64,000 nucleotides of DNA from Flavobacterium cupriresistens (GTDB lineage Bacteria > Bacteroidota > Bacteroidia > Flavobacteriales > Flavobacteriaceae): contig NZ_CP087134.1 of the NCBI RefSeq assembly GCF_020911925.1, positions 5,580,001 to 5,644,000 on the forward strand. Reading direction: 5' to 3'. The notes beneath the pieces were generated by a model. That model searched no databases and was not told the origin of the DNA. It saw nothing but the letters and a program-made list of their open reading frames with translations. The first letter of the stretch is position 1. Each line of letters opens with the position of its first letter. Below, piece by piece: positions 8,533 through 15,928 of the stretch. The translations under genes were made by a program, and so were the position numbers.

Positions 8533-9072
8533 ATGGTTTATAAATTTAGAGTAATTCTAGACGCCGAAGAAGACATTTTCAGAGACATTGCAATTCTTGA
8601 AGACGATACGCTTGAGGATTTACACAATGCGATCTTCAACGCTTTTGGTTTTGACGGAATGGAAGTAGCTTCGTTTTATACCTGCGATGAAACTTGGAAT
8701 CAGGAAGATGAAATTCCACTTTTTGATACTGGCGACGTTCCGGGTGAACATAAAATCATGAGTGATTATCCATTATCTGATATCTTAGACAAAGAAAATA
8801 CCAAAATTATCTATGTGTACGATTTTATCAACATGTGGACTTTCTTAGTTGAATTGGCTGCTATCGAAGAGCAATCTGCAGGAGCAACTTATCCGGAAAC
8901 CTTATTCTCTCACGGAGAAATGCCGGACGAAGCCATAGAAAAAAACTTTGAAGCGGACATGCACGATGATATCTACGGCGAATTTGAGGACGATTTAGAC
9001 GAAGATGATCTGGATATGTTTGAAGGAGACGATAGTTTTGAAGATTTCGGATTTGAGGAGAATTGGAACTAA
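8533..9072 (+). CDS. Plasmid pRiA4b ORF-3-like (TnpR-passenger family) protein
   Basis: The 179-aa product begins MVYKFRVILDAEEDIFRDIAILEDDTLEDLH and has the pattern FxFxVxLxxxxxxxWRxI common to the pRiA4b ORF-3-like/IS1096 passenger family (about residues 1-110). That family was first seen on plasmids and insertion sequences but is widespread on chromosomes, with no known activity. The last 40 residues are extremely acidic (runs of Asp/Glu such as EDDLDEDDLDMFEGDD). No transposase is next to it. Family assignment is from remembered pattern, so moderately sure. Confidence 0.65.
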   Translation: MVYKFRVILDAEEDIFRDIAILEDDTLEDLHNAIFNAFGFDGMEVASFYTCDETWNQEDEIPLFDTGDVPGEHKIMSDYPLSDILDKENTKIIYVYDFINMWTFLVELAAIEEQSAGATYPETLFSHGEMPDEAIEKNFEADMHDDIYGEFEDDLDEDDLDMFEGDDSFEDFGFEENWN

Positions 9073-9075
9073 CGT

Positions 9076-9096
9076 AAGTTACTGAGGTTCTAAGTT
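9076..9096. repeat. Left heptad repeat flanking the four-helix-bundle gene
   Basis: Reads TTACTGAGGTTCTAAG, the inverse of the array found after the gene at 9507-9547. It belongs to the CTnAG family seen at 864-948. Confidence 0.6.
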
Positions 9097-9147
9097 TTTT
9101 TTATTTACAGAATTTTCTTATTTTTAATAAAATTTAAATTATTACAA

Positions 9148-9507
9148 ATGAGCAATTTCAGAAAGCTTTTAATCTGGCAGAAGTCAATGAGCTTGATTAC
9201 CAAAATCTATATTTCCACTAACCATTTTCCAAAAGAAGAAATATTTGGATTAACTTCACAAATAAGACGCAGTTCAATTTCAATACCAAGTAATATTGCG
9301 GAAGGTTTTGGAAGAGAAAGCAATAAAGAGTTTTTACGCTTTTTAAGTATTTCGATAGGTTCATTATTTGAAATGCAAACCCAATTAGAAATAGCAAAAA
9401 ACATTGCTTATCTAAACGAAAACGAATTTAATAATTTATATGAGGACAGTCGCGAAGTAGAGAGAATGTTAGTTTCATTTATTAAGAAATTAAAAGAAAG
9501 AAACTAA
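9148..9507 (+). CDS. Four-helix-bundle protein (S23 ribosomal / IVP family)
   Basis: The 119-aa product has the family hallmarks: LLIWQKSMSL near the start, FGLTSQIRRSSISIPSNIAEGFGR at about residues 34-57, then SNKEFLRFLSISIGSLFEMQTQLEIA and a C-terminal helix. The family (TIGR02436-like) includes proteins encoded in intervening sequences of bacterial 23S rRNA and is structurally related to the Avd accessory protein of diversity-generating retroelements; chromosomal free-standing copies have no assigned role. It lies in a 479-bp gap between unrelated genes and is bracketed by inverted heptad repeats, suggesting a mobile cassette. Confidence 0.88.
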   Translation: MSNFRKLLIWQKSMSLITKIYISTNHFPKEEIFGLTSQIRRSSISIPSNIAEGFGRESNKEFLRFLSISIGSLFEMQTQLEIAKNIAYLNENEFNNLYEDSREVERMLVSFIKKLKERN

Positions 9508-9547
9508 AACCTCAGAACCTTAGCAACTCAGAACCTCAGAACCTTTA
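9507..9547. repeat. Right heptad repeat flanking the four-helix-bundle gene
   Basis: Reads ACCTCAGAACCTTAGCAACT followed by more of the same units, starting at the gene's stop codon. It is the reverse complement type of the array at 9076-9096, so the gene sits inside an inverted repeat pair. The next gene starts 4 bp later. Confidence 0.65.
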
Positions 9548-9550
9548 AAT

Positions 9551-10609
9551 ATGATCAACTTATTCAACACCCACATCGAGTCGCTTTCGATACACCGCGT
9601 AGGAAACAAAAGCAGAAATGAAGCGATTTTTTTATCGGAACAACCATTTAACTTAAATGACGAAATTGTGCCTCTGATAAAAGAGTACTTTTTTAAGCCT
9701 TTTAGAGAAAAAGAAGAAAACTATTATCAGTTTGCGCACGAAGTAGATTTGGATTATAATGATATGTACAAATATGCTTCGGAGATTTTTGATAATCCGG
9801 GCAATGTACAAGAGATTTCTAAAAGAATCACGACACATTTATTTGAGCAGTCGAACCATCCGCACATTAAAAACGGAGAGGTTTATGTAACCTATTTAAC
9901 CAATCTGAGCATTGATAACAATGTAGTTGATGCGATTGGAATTTTTAAAAGCGAATTACAGGCTGACTTTTTACAATTTGAAGAAAAAAACAGTAACCTT
10001 GAGATGATCCTGCAACAAGGAATCAACCTGAGCAAACTGGACAAAGGATGTTTGATTTTTAATTATAAAAAAGAAGAAGGATACAAAATTCTGACTGTAG
10101 ACAGCAACCGTTATGATGCACGTTATTGGTTAGAGCACTTTTTATCTGTTGATGCTTTTGAAGATGAAAACTTCATCACTAAAAAATACTTAAAGTTCTG
10201 TCAAAACTTCGCGAAAGATGTGGTTTTACCGGCAGAAGACAAAAAAGAAGAGGTCATGTTTATGAACCGATCCGTGAATTATTTCGCTAAAAACGATCAG
10301 TTTGAAGAACAAAATTTCTTAAATGAAGTATTAGATAATCCTGACTTAATTCCTGAATTCAAAAATTATAAAGTTGATAAAGGAGAAAAATACAGCATCG
10401 AAGATGTAACCTCATTCCCTATCGCAAACTCAGCGGTTTCTGACGCTAGAAAATCGATTAAAAACGTGATTAACCTGGATACTCATATTCAGATTAAAAT
10501 GGATTTTATCAACCCTGAAAGTGCAGAAAAATTTGTTGAAAAAGGCTGGGATGAAGAAAAACAAATGTATTACTATTTAGTTTACTTCAATAAAGAAGAA
10601 AAAAGCTAG
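9551..10609 (+). CDS. Nucleoid-associated protein, NdpA/YejK-like
   Basis: The 352-aa product resembles the 37-kDa nucleoid-associated protein family (NdpA): an N-terminal segment with HRVGNKSRNEAIFLSE, a central part with ISKRITTHLFEQSNHPHIKNGEVYVTYL and a beta-rich stretch with VDAIGIFKSE. NdpA-type proteins bind the bacterial nucleoid; their precise function is poorly known. It is soluble with no signal peptide. The gene starts only 4 bp after the heptad repeat, so the repeat now forms its leader. A shared terminator follows. Confidence 0.82.
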   Translation: MINLFNTHIESLSIHRVGNKSRNEAIFLSEQPFNLNDEIVPLIKEYFFKPFREKEENYYQFAHEVDLDYNDMYKYASEIFDNPGNVQEISKRITTHLFEQSNHPHIKNGEVYVTYLTNLSIDNNVVDAIGIFKSELQADFLQFEEKNSNLEMILQQGINLSKLDKGCLIFNYKKEEGYKILTVDSNRYDARYWLEHFLSVDAFEDENFITKKYLKFCQNFAKDVVLPAEDKKEEVMFMNRSVNYFAKNDQFEEQNFLNEVLDNPDLIPEFKNYKVDKGEKYSIEDVTSFPIANSAVSDARKSIKNVINLDTHIQIKMDFINPESAEKFVEKGWDEEKQMYYYLVYFNKEEKS

Positions 10610-10640
10610 TAGTCATTCATTTTCTATTACTTACTTAAAC

Positions 10641-10677
10641 AAAAAACGGCAACTACTCTTTGTAATTGCCGTTTTTT
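10641..10677. terminator. Bidirectional terminator between ndpA-like gene and tetR
   Basis: Stem AAAACGGCAA/TTGCCGTTTT with a short loop, flanked by an A-run on the left and a T-run on the right, so it can serve both convergent genes. Confidence 0.85.
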
Positions 10678-10698
10678 AATAGGTATATTTTCCAACTA

Positions 10699-11280
10699 TC
10701 AAAACAAAGAAAACAGTGCTTTGAGAATATCATCGTAAACTTGTTTGTCCTTCTCGCCCGAACGAGCCAGCACTCTGATTCCGGTATAATTATTAAAGAT
10801 AAAACGAGCCAGTGTTCTTGCTTCCAGTCGTGTTGAAATCTGTCCTGCTTCCTGCCCTTTTTTGACAGCCGCCAGGAAAATCTCTTCTACTGTTTGTCTG
10901 TTATCAGCAACAATTTTAGCAATCTCTTCATCATGCATCGCCAGTTCAACGGCAGCATTCACTACAAAACAGCCTTTTGTCATTCGATCGTCCAAACTTT
11001 CAATAATGGCTTGTTTAAAGAGTTCTGTCAGTATGACTTTTATGTCCTCGGGTTGGTTTAGAAGCTCCTTAGTCCCCTCCTGTCCGTGTTTGAGATATCT
11101 TTTTAAAGCTTTTGAAAAAAGTTTTTGCTTATCTCCAAAAGTATCGTACAAACTCGAACGACTCAAGCCCAAATGAGATACCAAATCCTGCGCTGAAGTA
11201 CCGTTATACCCTTTGCACCAAAAGATTTCTATCGCTTTATCCAGAGCCTGATCCTCATCAAATTCTTTTGTTCTGGCCAT
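10699..11280 (-). CDS. TetR/AcrR-family transcriptional regulator
   Basis: The 193-aa product has an N-terminal helix-turn-helix domain (about residues 8-55, with ALDKAIEIFWCKGYNGTSAQDLVSHLGLSRSSLYDTFGDK) and an all-helical ligand-binding domain. The sensor ligand is unknown. Its own promoter and that of the adjacent SDR gene each carry a GGAACGAnnGTTCC palindrome (11317-11342 and 12158-12183), which strongly suggests that it represses itself and the SDR gene. The SDR gene lies upstream on the same strand, but each gene keeps its own -7 box. Confidence 0.92.
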   Translation of the reverse strand: MARTKEFDEDQALDKAIEIFWCKGYNGTSAQDLVSHLGLSRSSLYDTFGDKQKLFSKALKRYLKHGQEGTKELLNQPEDIKVILTELFKQAIIESLDDRMTKGCFVVNAAVELAMHDEEIAKIVADNRQTVEEIFLAAVKKGQEAGQISTRLEARTLARFIFNNYTGIRVLARSGEKDKQVYDDILKALFSLF

Positions 11281-11303
11281 GACTTCGTAATTAAATTCCG
11301 TTA

Positions 11304-11311
11304 CAAAGATA
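11304..11311 (-). promoter_or_regulatory. -7 promoter box of tetR
   Basis: TATCTTTG on the minus strand (TAnnTTTG consensus), 24 bp before the ATG and immediately downstream of the operator. Confidence 0.65.
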
Positions 11312-11316
11312 CAAAA

Positions 11317-11342
11317 AATTACGGAACGATTGTTCCGTAATT
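11317..11342. promoter_or_regulatory. TetR-type operator 1 (tetR promoter)
   Basis: Inverted repeat with 11-bp perfect arms AATTACGGAAC and GTTCCGTAATT around a 4-bp centre GATT. It lies directly upstream of the tetR -7 box, where a bound repressor would block RNA polymerase. Its core matches the second palindrome at 12158-12183. Confidence 0.85.
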
Positions 11343-11353
11343 AGAGCAAAAAA

Positions 11354-12106
11354 TTAGACTACAGTGTTTACGATAAGCCCACCGTCTACGACAATTTCTG
11401 TCCCTGTTATAAACGAAGCGTCGTCTGAAGCAAGAAAAGCAACTGTTTTTGCAATTTCTGAAGGTTTACCAAAACGTTTTAATAAAATTTTATCGCTTAA
11501 AGCTGCTCCAAATCCATCGATTTCTTCTTTTTCTAAACCTAATTTTCCGAAAATCGGTGTTTCAATTGGTCCTGGTGAGATGGCATTTATTCTAATGTTT
11601 CTTGGTGCTAATTCAGTCGCAAAGACACGGTTTAAAGATAAAAGCGCTGCTTTACTTGCGGCATAAACTCCTGAGTTTTGCATCCCGACACTGGCATTTA
11701 TTGAAGTATTAAAAATAACCGAACCGCCATCATTCAAAATAGGTAATAACTTTTGAAGTGTGAAATAAACGCCTTTTACGTTAATATCCATAATCGAATC
11801 ATAATGTCCTTCAGATGCAGATTCTAATGGAGCAAAAGAAGCAATTCCGGCATTCAAAAAGACAATATCAATTTTGCCAAATTTTGCTGAAACTTCTGAG
11901 ACCAAATTATCAATTGATTTCAAATCCGATTGATCGGCAACAATTCCTGTTACGTTTAATTCTTCTTCGGCTTTTGTTAATGTCTCTTGGTCTCTTCCCG
12001 TAACAATTACACTGGCTCCACGTTCAGCTAATTCTGCTGCTGTTGCATACCCAATTCCGCTATTTCCGCCCGTTACAATGGCAACTTTTTTTTCTAAATT
12101 TCTCAT
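11354..12106 (-). CDS. SDR-family NAD(P)-dependent oxidoreductase
   Basis: I start the 250-aa protein at the ATG at 12106; a TTG 45 bp upstream would overlap the -7 box. It is a classical short-chain dehydrogenase/reductase: cofactor motif TGGNSGIG at residues 12-19, NAG at 85-87, catalytic Ser135, Tyr148 and Lys152 (YAASK), the PG motif in ISPGPIETP, and a C terminus with FITGTEIVVDGG. The substrate is unknown. The operator in its promoter matches the one before the adjacent tetR, so expression is probably induced by a small molecule, perhaps a toxic carbonyl compound (inference). Confidence 0.93.
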   Translation of the reverse strand: MRNLEKKVAIVTGGNSGIGYATAAELAERGASVIVTGRDQETLTKAEEELNVTGIVADQSDLKSIDNLVSEVSAKFGKIDIVFLNAGIASFAPLESASEGHYDSIMDINVKGVYFTLQKLLPILNDGGSVIFNTSINASVGMQNSGVYAASKAALLSLNRVFATELAPRNIRINAISPGPIETPIFGKLGLEKEEIDGFGAALSDKILLKRFGKPSEIAKTVAFLASDDASFITGTEIVVDGGLIVNTVV

Positions 12107-12148
12107 TTTATTATTTTTTACAGTATTGATTAATTGATTATTACAGGG

Positions 12149-12156
12149 CAAAGATA
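12149..12156 (-). promoter_or_regulatory. -7 promoter box of the SDR gene
   Basis: TATCTTTG on the minus strand, identical to the tetR box, 43 bp before the ATG at 12106 and directly next to operator 2. Confidence 0.65.
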
Positions 12157-12157
12157 C

Positions 12158-12183
12158 AATAACGGAACGATCGTTCCGTTATT
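12158..12183. promoter_or_regulatory. TetR-type operator 2 (SDR promoter), perfect 26-bp palindrome
   Basis: A fully symmetric 26-bp palindrome with core GGAACGATCGTTCC, adjoining the SDR -7 box. The geometry relative to the -7 box is the same as at tetR (box edge, 1-5 bp, palindrome). Confidence 0.88.
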
Positions 12184-12334
12184 GATTTAGTTAATACTTT
12201 GTTAAAAAAAACAACCTCAACAATTGCGCTGCTCCCTTAGTAAAAAAATCTATGGGGTCATAAACGAAAGAAATAATAAAAGGAGTAAACATCTTTAATT
12301 TATACTTAAATTTACAGCCTAAAAACAAATTAAA

Positions 12335-14704
12335 ATGGATAGTCTTTTAAACAGCGAAAGTCCTTTCAAAACCATAATCTCCTTTCACAGGCTAATTGAA
12401 TCTTTTGAGGAAATTGCCTTATCTAATGTTGATTATCGCTCTAACTACGCCAAAGCTATTTTGAAAGAAATAGAAACGATACCCGAGTTCAGAACCGGAA
12501 TTGAAGATTTCAGCATCATTAAAAAAAATGAAGCTTTAATCAAAAACATATCAGCTGATTTATTCCCAACTGCTTTAACCAATAACGAGATAAAAGCGAT
12601 TACAATCCCGTTTCAAAATATCTCCTTCAACTATACCGAGCGTTTCAAGAAAATTTTACGAAATGCGGGCGATGAATTTTATATGGAAATTCGTGATTTT
12701 GACAGTCATCAATTCTATATCAATAACTGTTGTTTAATTCTAAGCAGTTATTACAAACAAAAGATCGATTTTAATAAACCCTTCTTTTATGATATCCCAG
12801 ATGAAGACGGTGTAGAAAAACATTATCGTATTTTGTACAATGCCGATTTTATGGAAATCACGCCAACAGAAAACGCATTACCGCTTACACAAGACGATAT
12901 TGATCTGTTAATCGACAATTACAATGACATAACACTTTGGAAATCTAAGTTCCCACCCGGAAGTTGGACTTTGAAGGGTTTTGGAATTGTTTCTTTGTTT
13001 GATGCTACTACAGAAAGCGCGATCTCTAATTTAAAAAGTAATTTATTAAAACCCGATACACAGTCCGTTGCTACCAACGAAGTGATTGCTGCCATTTTTA
13101 GGTCTATTTTCAAAATTCCGGACCTTGAAGTTGGTTTTATAATTTACAATCCTGAAGACGAAAAATTTATCAAACCCGTAAAATACGACCATCAAATGCA
13201 AAGTTTTTTACTTTCGTCTGATCAGGAAGTAGATTGTAAAAATGCTTTTTTTGGCTGTTCTTTTGAAAATCTATTAGACAATAAAGAACCTTTTGTTATC
13301 TCTAATGTTACAAAATTTATCGAAGCATCGGAAAACAAAAAACTGGGCGAGCATTTGTTAAAACAAGGCATTCACAGTTGCGTTTTTGCACCGGTTGTAA
13401 AAGACGGGCATTTATTGGGAGTTGTAGAGCTCGTTTCTAAAAAACCAAGGGAACTCAACAGCATAAACGCTACCAAACTCGAATTGGTGTTACCGTATTT
13501 AACTGATACAATTGACCGCTATAATACCGACATGCAACATCAGGTTGAAGCGATAATTCAACGGGAGTATACGACGATTCATCCAAGTGTATATTGGAAG
13601 TTTAAAAAAGAATCTCAAAACTATTTTCAAAACACCAATCCGACCAAAGATTATATTTTTAAGGAAATTGTCTTTAAAAATGTTTTTCCTTTATACGGAC
13701 AAATCGATATTAAAGGTTCATCGGAACACCGAAACGAAACCGTAAAACGAGATTTGAAGAATCAGCTGACTACGATTTTAGAAATTTTCGAAAACCAAAA
13801 GCCAAACACAAATCTGATGCTTTTGGAACAGCGTAAATTTGAACTGGAATCACTTCGCGACGAATTGGACCAGCCTTTAAAAGCAGATACAGAACAGCAC
13901 ATTCAGCGTTATATTGAGGAGGAAATACATCCGATTCTGAAAAACACAAAAAATACGGCTAAAAGTGAAAAACTGGAAGAATTGTATTTTGCGACTCTGG
14001 ATCAAAAAACCGGAATGTTTTATCAGGAAAGAAAGAAATTTGATAATGCGATGTCAATTATCAATAAAAAACTGGCTTCGGTTCTGGACAGAAAACAAGT
14101 AGAAGCACAACAAATATATCCGCACTATTACGAACGTTTTAAAACGGATGGTGTGGAACACAATTTGTATATTGGAGCCTCGATTGCACCAACAAAACCG
14201 TTTGACATCATGTACCTTCACAACCTACGTTTATGGCAATTGCAGACCTTATGCGAAATGGAATTGGAGCATCATCAGCTGAAAGAATCTCTACCTTATG
14301 AATTGGATGTAACTTCTTTGATCCTGGTATTCAGCGCAGCGATTTCTATCCGCTTCAGAATGGATGAAAAACGTTTTGATGTTGACGGGACTTATAATGC
14401 CCGATATGAAGTTGTAAAAAAACGTATTGATAAAGCCAACATCAAAGGAACAAAGGATCGTATTACAGAGAAAGAAAAAATTACAATTGTATATTCTCAA
14501 AACAGCGAAGAAACAGAATATCTAAAGTATATTAAGTACTTACAGCACAAAAAAATACTTGAACCTGCCATCGAACAATTTGAAGTTGAAGATTTGCAAG
14601 GGGTTTCAGGCTTGAGAGCCATTCGCGTAAAAGTGATTAACAACATTGCGAATACAAACGCAAAAAAAATCACTTATCAGGATTTATTAGATGAGCTCAA
14701 CTAA
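12335..14704 (+). CDS. GAF-domain protein of unknown function
   Basis: The 789-aa product is cytosolic (no signal peptide or membrane helix). Residues of about 235-400 look like a GAF domain: AIFRSIFKIPDLEVGFIIYN, then KKLGEHLLKQGIHSCVFAPVVKDGHLLGVVELVSKKP. The flanking N- and C-terminal parts are helical and unassigned; the C terminus contains LFYERFKTDGVEHNLYIGASI-like segments. No output domain (kinase, GGDEF, HTH) is visible. GAF domains bind small ligands including cyclic nucleotides. It converges on an HD-PycTM gene with a shared terminator, which is suggestive but not evidence of a link. Confidence 0.75.
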   Translation: MDSLLNSESPFKTIISFHRLIESFEEIALSNVDYRSNYAKAILKEIETIPEFRTGIEDFSIIKKNEALIKNISADLFPTALTNNEIKAITIPFQNISFNYTERFKKILRNAGDEFYMEIRDFDSHQFYINNCCLILSSYYKQKIDFNKPFFYDIPDEDGVEKHYRILYNADFMEITPTENALPLTQDDIDLLIDNYNDITLWKSKFPPGSWTLKGFGIVSLFDATTESAISNLKSNLLKPDTQSVATNEVIAAIFRSIFKIPDLEVGFIIYNPEDEKFIKPVKYDHQMQSFLLSSDQEVDCKNAFFGCSFENLLDNKEPFVISNVTKFIEASENKKLGEHLLKQGIHSCVFAPVVKDGHLLGVVELVSKKPRELNSINATKLELVLPYLTDTIDRYNTDMQHQVEAIIQREYTTIHPSVYWKFKKESQNYFQNTNPTKDYIFKEIVFKNVFPLYGQIDIKGSSEHRNETVKRDLKNQLTTILEIFENQKPNTNLMLLEQRKFELESLRDELDQPLKADTEQHIQRYIEEEIHPILKNTKNTAKSEKLEELYFATLDQKTGMFYQERKKFDNAMSIINKKLASVLDRKQVEAQQIYPHYYERFKTDGVEHNLYIGASIAPTKPFDIMYLHNLRLWQLQTLCEMELEHHQLKESLPYELDVTSLILVFSAAISIRFRMDEKRFDVDGTYNARYEVVKKRIDKANIKGTKDRITEKEKITIVYSQNSEETEYLKYIKYLQHKKILEPAIEQFEVEDLQGVSGLRAIRVKVINNIANTNAKKITYQDLLDELN

Positions 14705-14725
14705 TTTTTAGTTGAGCTTTTTTTT
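14695..14725 (+). terminator. Terminator overlapping the GAF gene stop codon
   Basis: Stem GCTCAACTAA/TTAGTTGAGC, 3-nt loop, then eight Ts. The stop codon of the GAF gene lies inside the left arm. Confidence 0.9.
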
Positions 14726-15902
14726 AAAGATTTTTAAACGCTACTACAAACGCAATAACCGTTATAATAATTCCGAACATAAAAAAGTTGTACGCAATTC
14801 GGAGTAAATTATACTTACGCTGTAAAACTAATCCCAAATAATACAAGTCCTTGATCATGGTTGAATACAAATAATCACGGTCCTTCATCATTTCATTCAT
14901 AGCCCAATCATAGTCTTCAAGAGGCATTTTGTAGAAATTTCCAAAAAACATCAGATTTACTTTTTTTGCTTCTACATCATCTCGTGTAAAAAATCCTGAA
15001 GTTACTTTTGGTCGTGTTGACAAAATCGCAAAAATGATCGTAATCACACTTGACATCAGCATGACAAAAGTCGGGATTACTAAATGTACATTTTTTGGGC
15101 TGTCTAATTTTGGAATAATCGTAGAGAGTGCGATCGAAATAATAATCGCATTTACAGACAATAAAATGTTGGCCTTACTATCTGCAATACCACTTAAACG
15201 GGTATGATTTCCTAGGGTAACGCGAAACAAGGTATCGATTCCGCGATCCGGTTTTTCAATCTTTTCTCTCTTTTTTTCTTCGTCCTCAAGCTCTTTTACC
15301 TTTTTCAGTTCCTGCTTATTGATTCTTTTTTGAACCATGACGATATTTTTCTCTTTTAATGGCTGCCACTTTTTAATAGCATAATCGGTATAAAATCGAT
15401 GTTTGTTCATTAAAAAATTCAAATTTTCCCTCGCCCAATCCAGGTCAGAAAAAGAAAGATTCATGCTGTTTTTTAATTCAAAACGCAATAATTCGCAAGT
15501 CGACTCATATTCTAAACTCGTAATATGAACATAATCGGCATCTTTAATGATCTTTTCTAATTCAGTTTGTGGCACATATTCTTTTACGGTAGCCAAAATC
15601 AATTTAGAAACTTCATTTATAAATTCATCAGACTGCCCTTTCTCTTTTAGAAACATTGTGGCAATCTTTACGCTTTCACTTTCGTGGTTTACAACACCGT
15701 TTACATAACCGGTATCATGAAACCATGCCGCTACCAAAAGTAAATCTTTCTCTGCCCCATCTACATTTTCCTTTGCACAAAGCTTATTAACAGCACTTAT
15801 TACATTAAAAGTATGGTTAATATTATGGTAAGAATATAAATTAGAAAGTTTATCTTTGAGTAATTTACTAACGAAATCTTCGGACTGTTCTATTAGATTC
15901 AT
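14724..15902 (-). CDS. HD-domain protein fused to a Pycsar-type effector transmembrane domain (PycTM)
   Basis: The 392-aa product has an N-terminal HD phosphohydrolase domain with the metal residues in place: His30, His62-Asp63 in WFHDTGYV, His73 and Asp121/123 in KDADYVHI. A charged coiled linker (about 195-225, rich in KKREKIEK) leads to the C-terminal PycTM-like domain (about 235-392): HTRLSGIADSKANILLSVNA, two membrane helices, a short segment, then a further helix pair near the end. PycTM proteins act as membrane effectors triggered by cyclic pyrimidines in Pycsar anti-phage systems. No uridylate or cytidylate cyclase is visible nearby, so an orphan or non-defence role is possible. Its start is 26 bp from a divergent gene. 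Confidence 0.82.
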   Translation of the reverse strand: MNLIEQSEDFVSKLLKDKLSNLYSYHNINHTFNVISAVNKLCAKENVDGAEKDLLLVAAWFHDTGYVNGVVNHESESVKIATMFLKEKGQSDEFINEVSKLILATVKEYVPQTELEKIIKDADYVHITSLEYESTCELLRFELKNSMNLSFSDLDWARENLNFLMNKHRFYTDYAIKKWQPLKEKNIVMVQKRINKQELKKVKELEDEEKKREKIEKPDRGIDTLFRVTLGNHTRLSGIADSKANILLSVNAIIISIALSTIIPKLDSPKNVHLVIPTFVMLMSSVITIIFAILSTRPKVTSGFFTRDDVEAKKVNLMFFGNFYKMPLEDYDWAMNEMMKDRDYLYSTMIKDLYYLGLVLQRKYNLLRIAYNFFMFGIIITVIAFVVAFKNL

Positions 15903-15928
15903 AAAGAATATTTTAATACTACGAAATT

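Noticed and set aside
8533..9072. Insertion sequence, because the protein belongs to a family named after IS passengers
   Set aside because: No transposase, terminal inverted repeats or target duplication around it; the family is widespread on chromosomes.
12335..15902. GAF protein plus HD-PycTM as a two-gene defence operon
   Set aside because: The genes are convergent and separated by a strong terminator, so they are not co-transcribed; only a loose functional link could exist.
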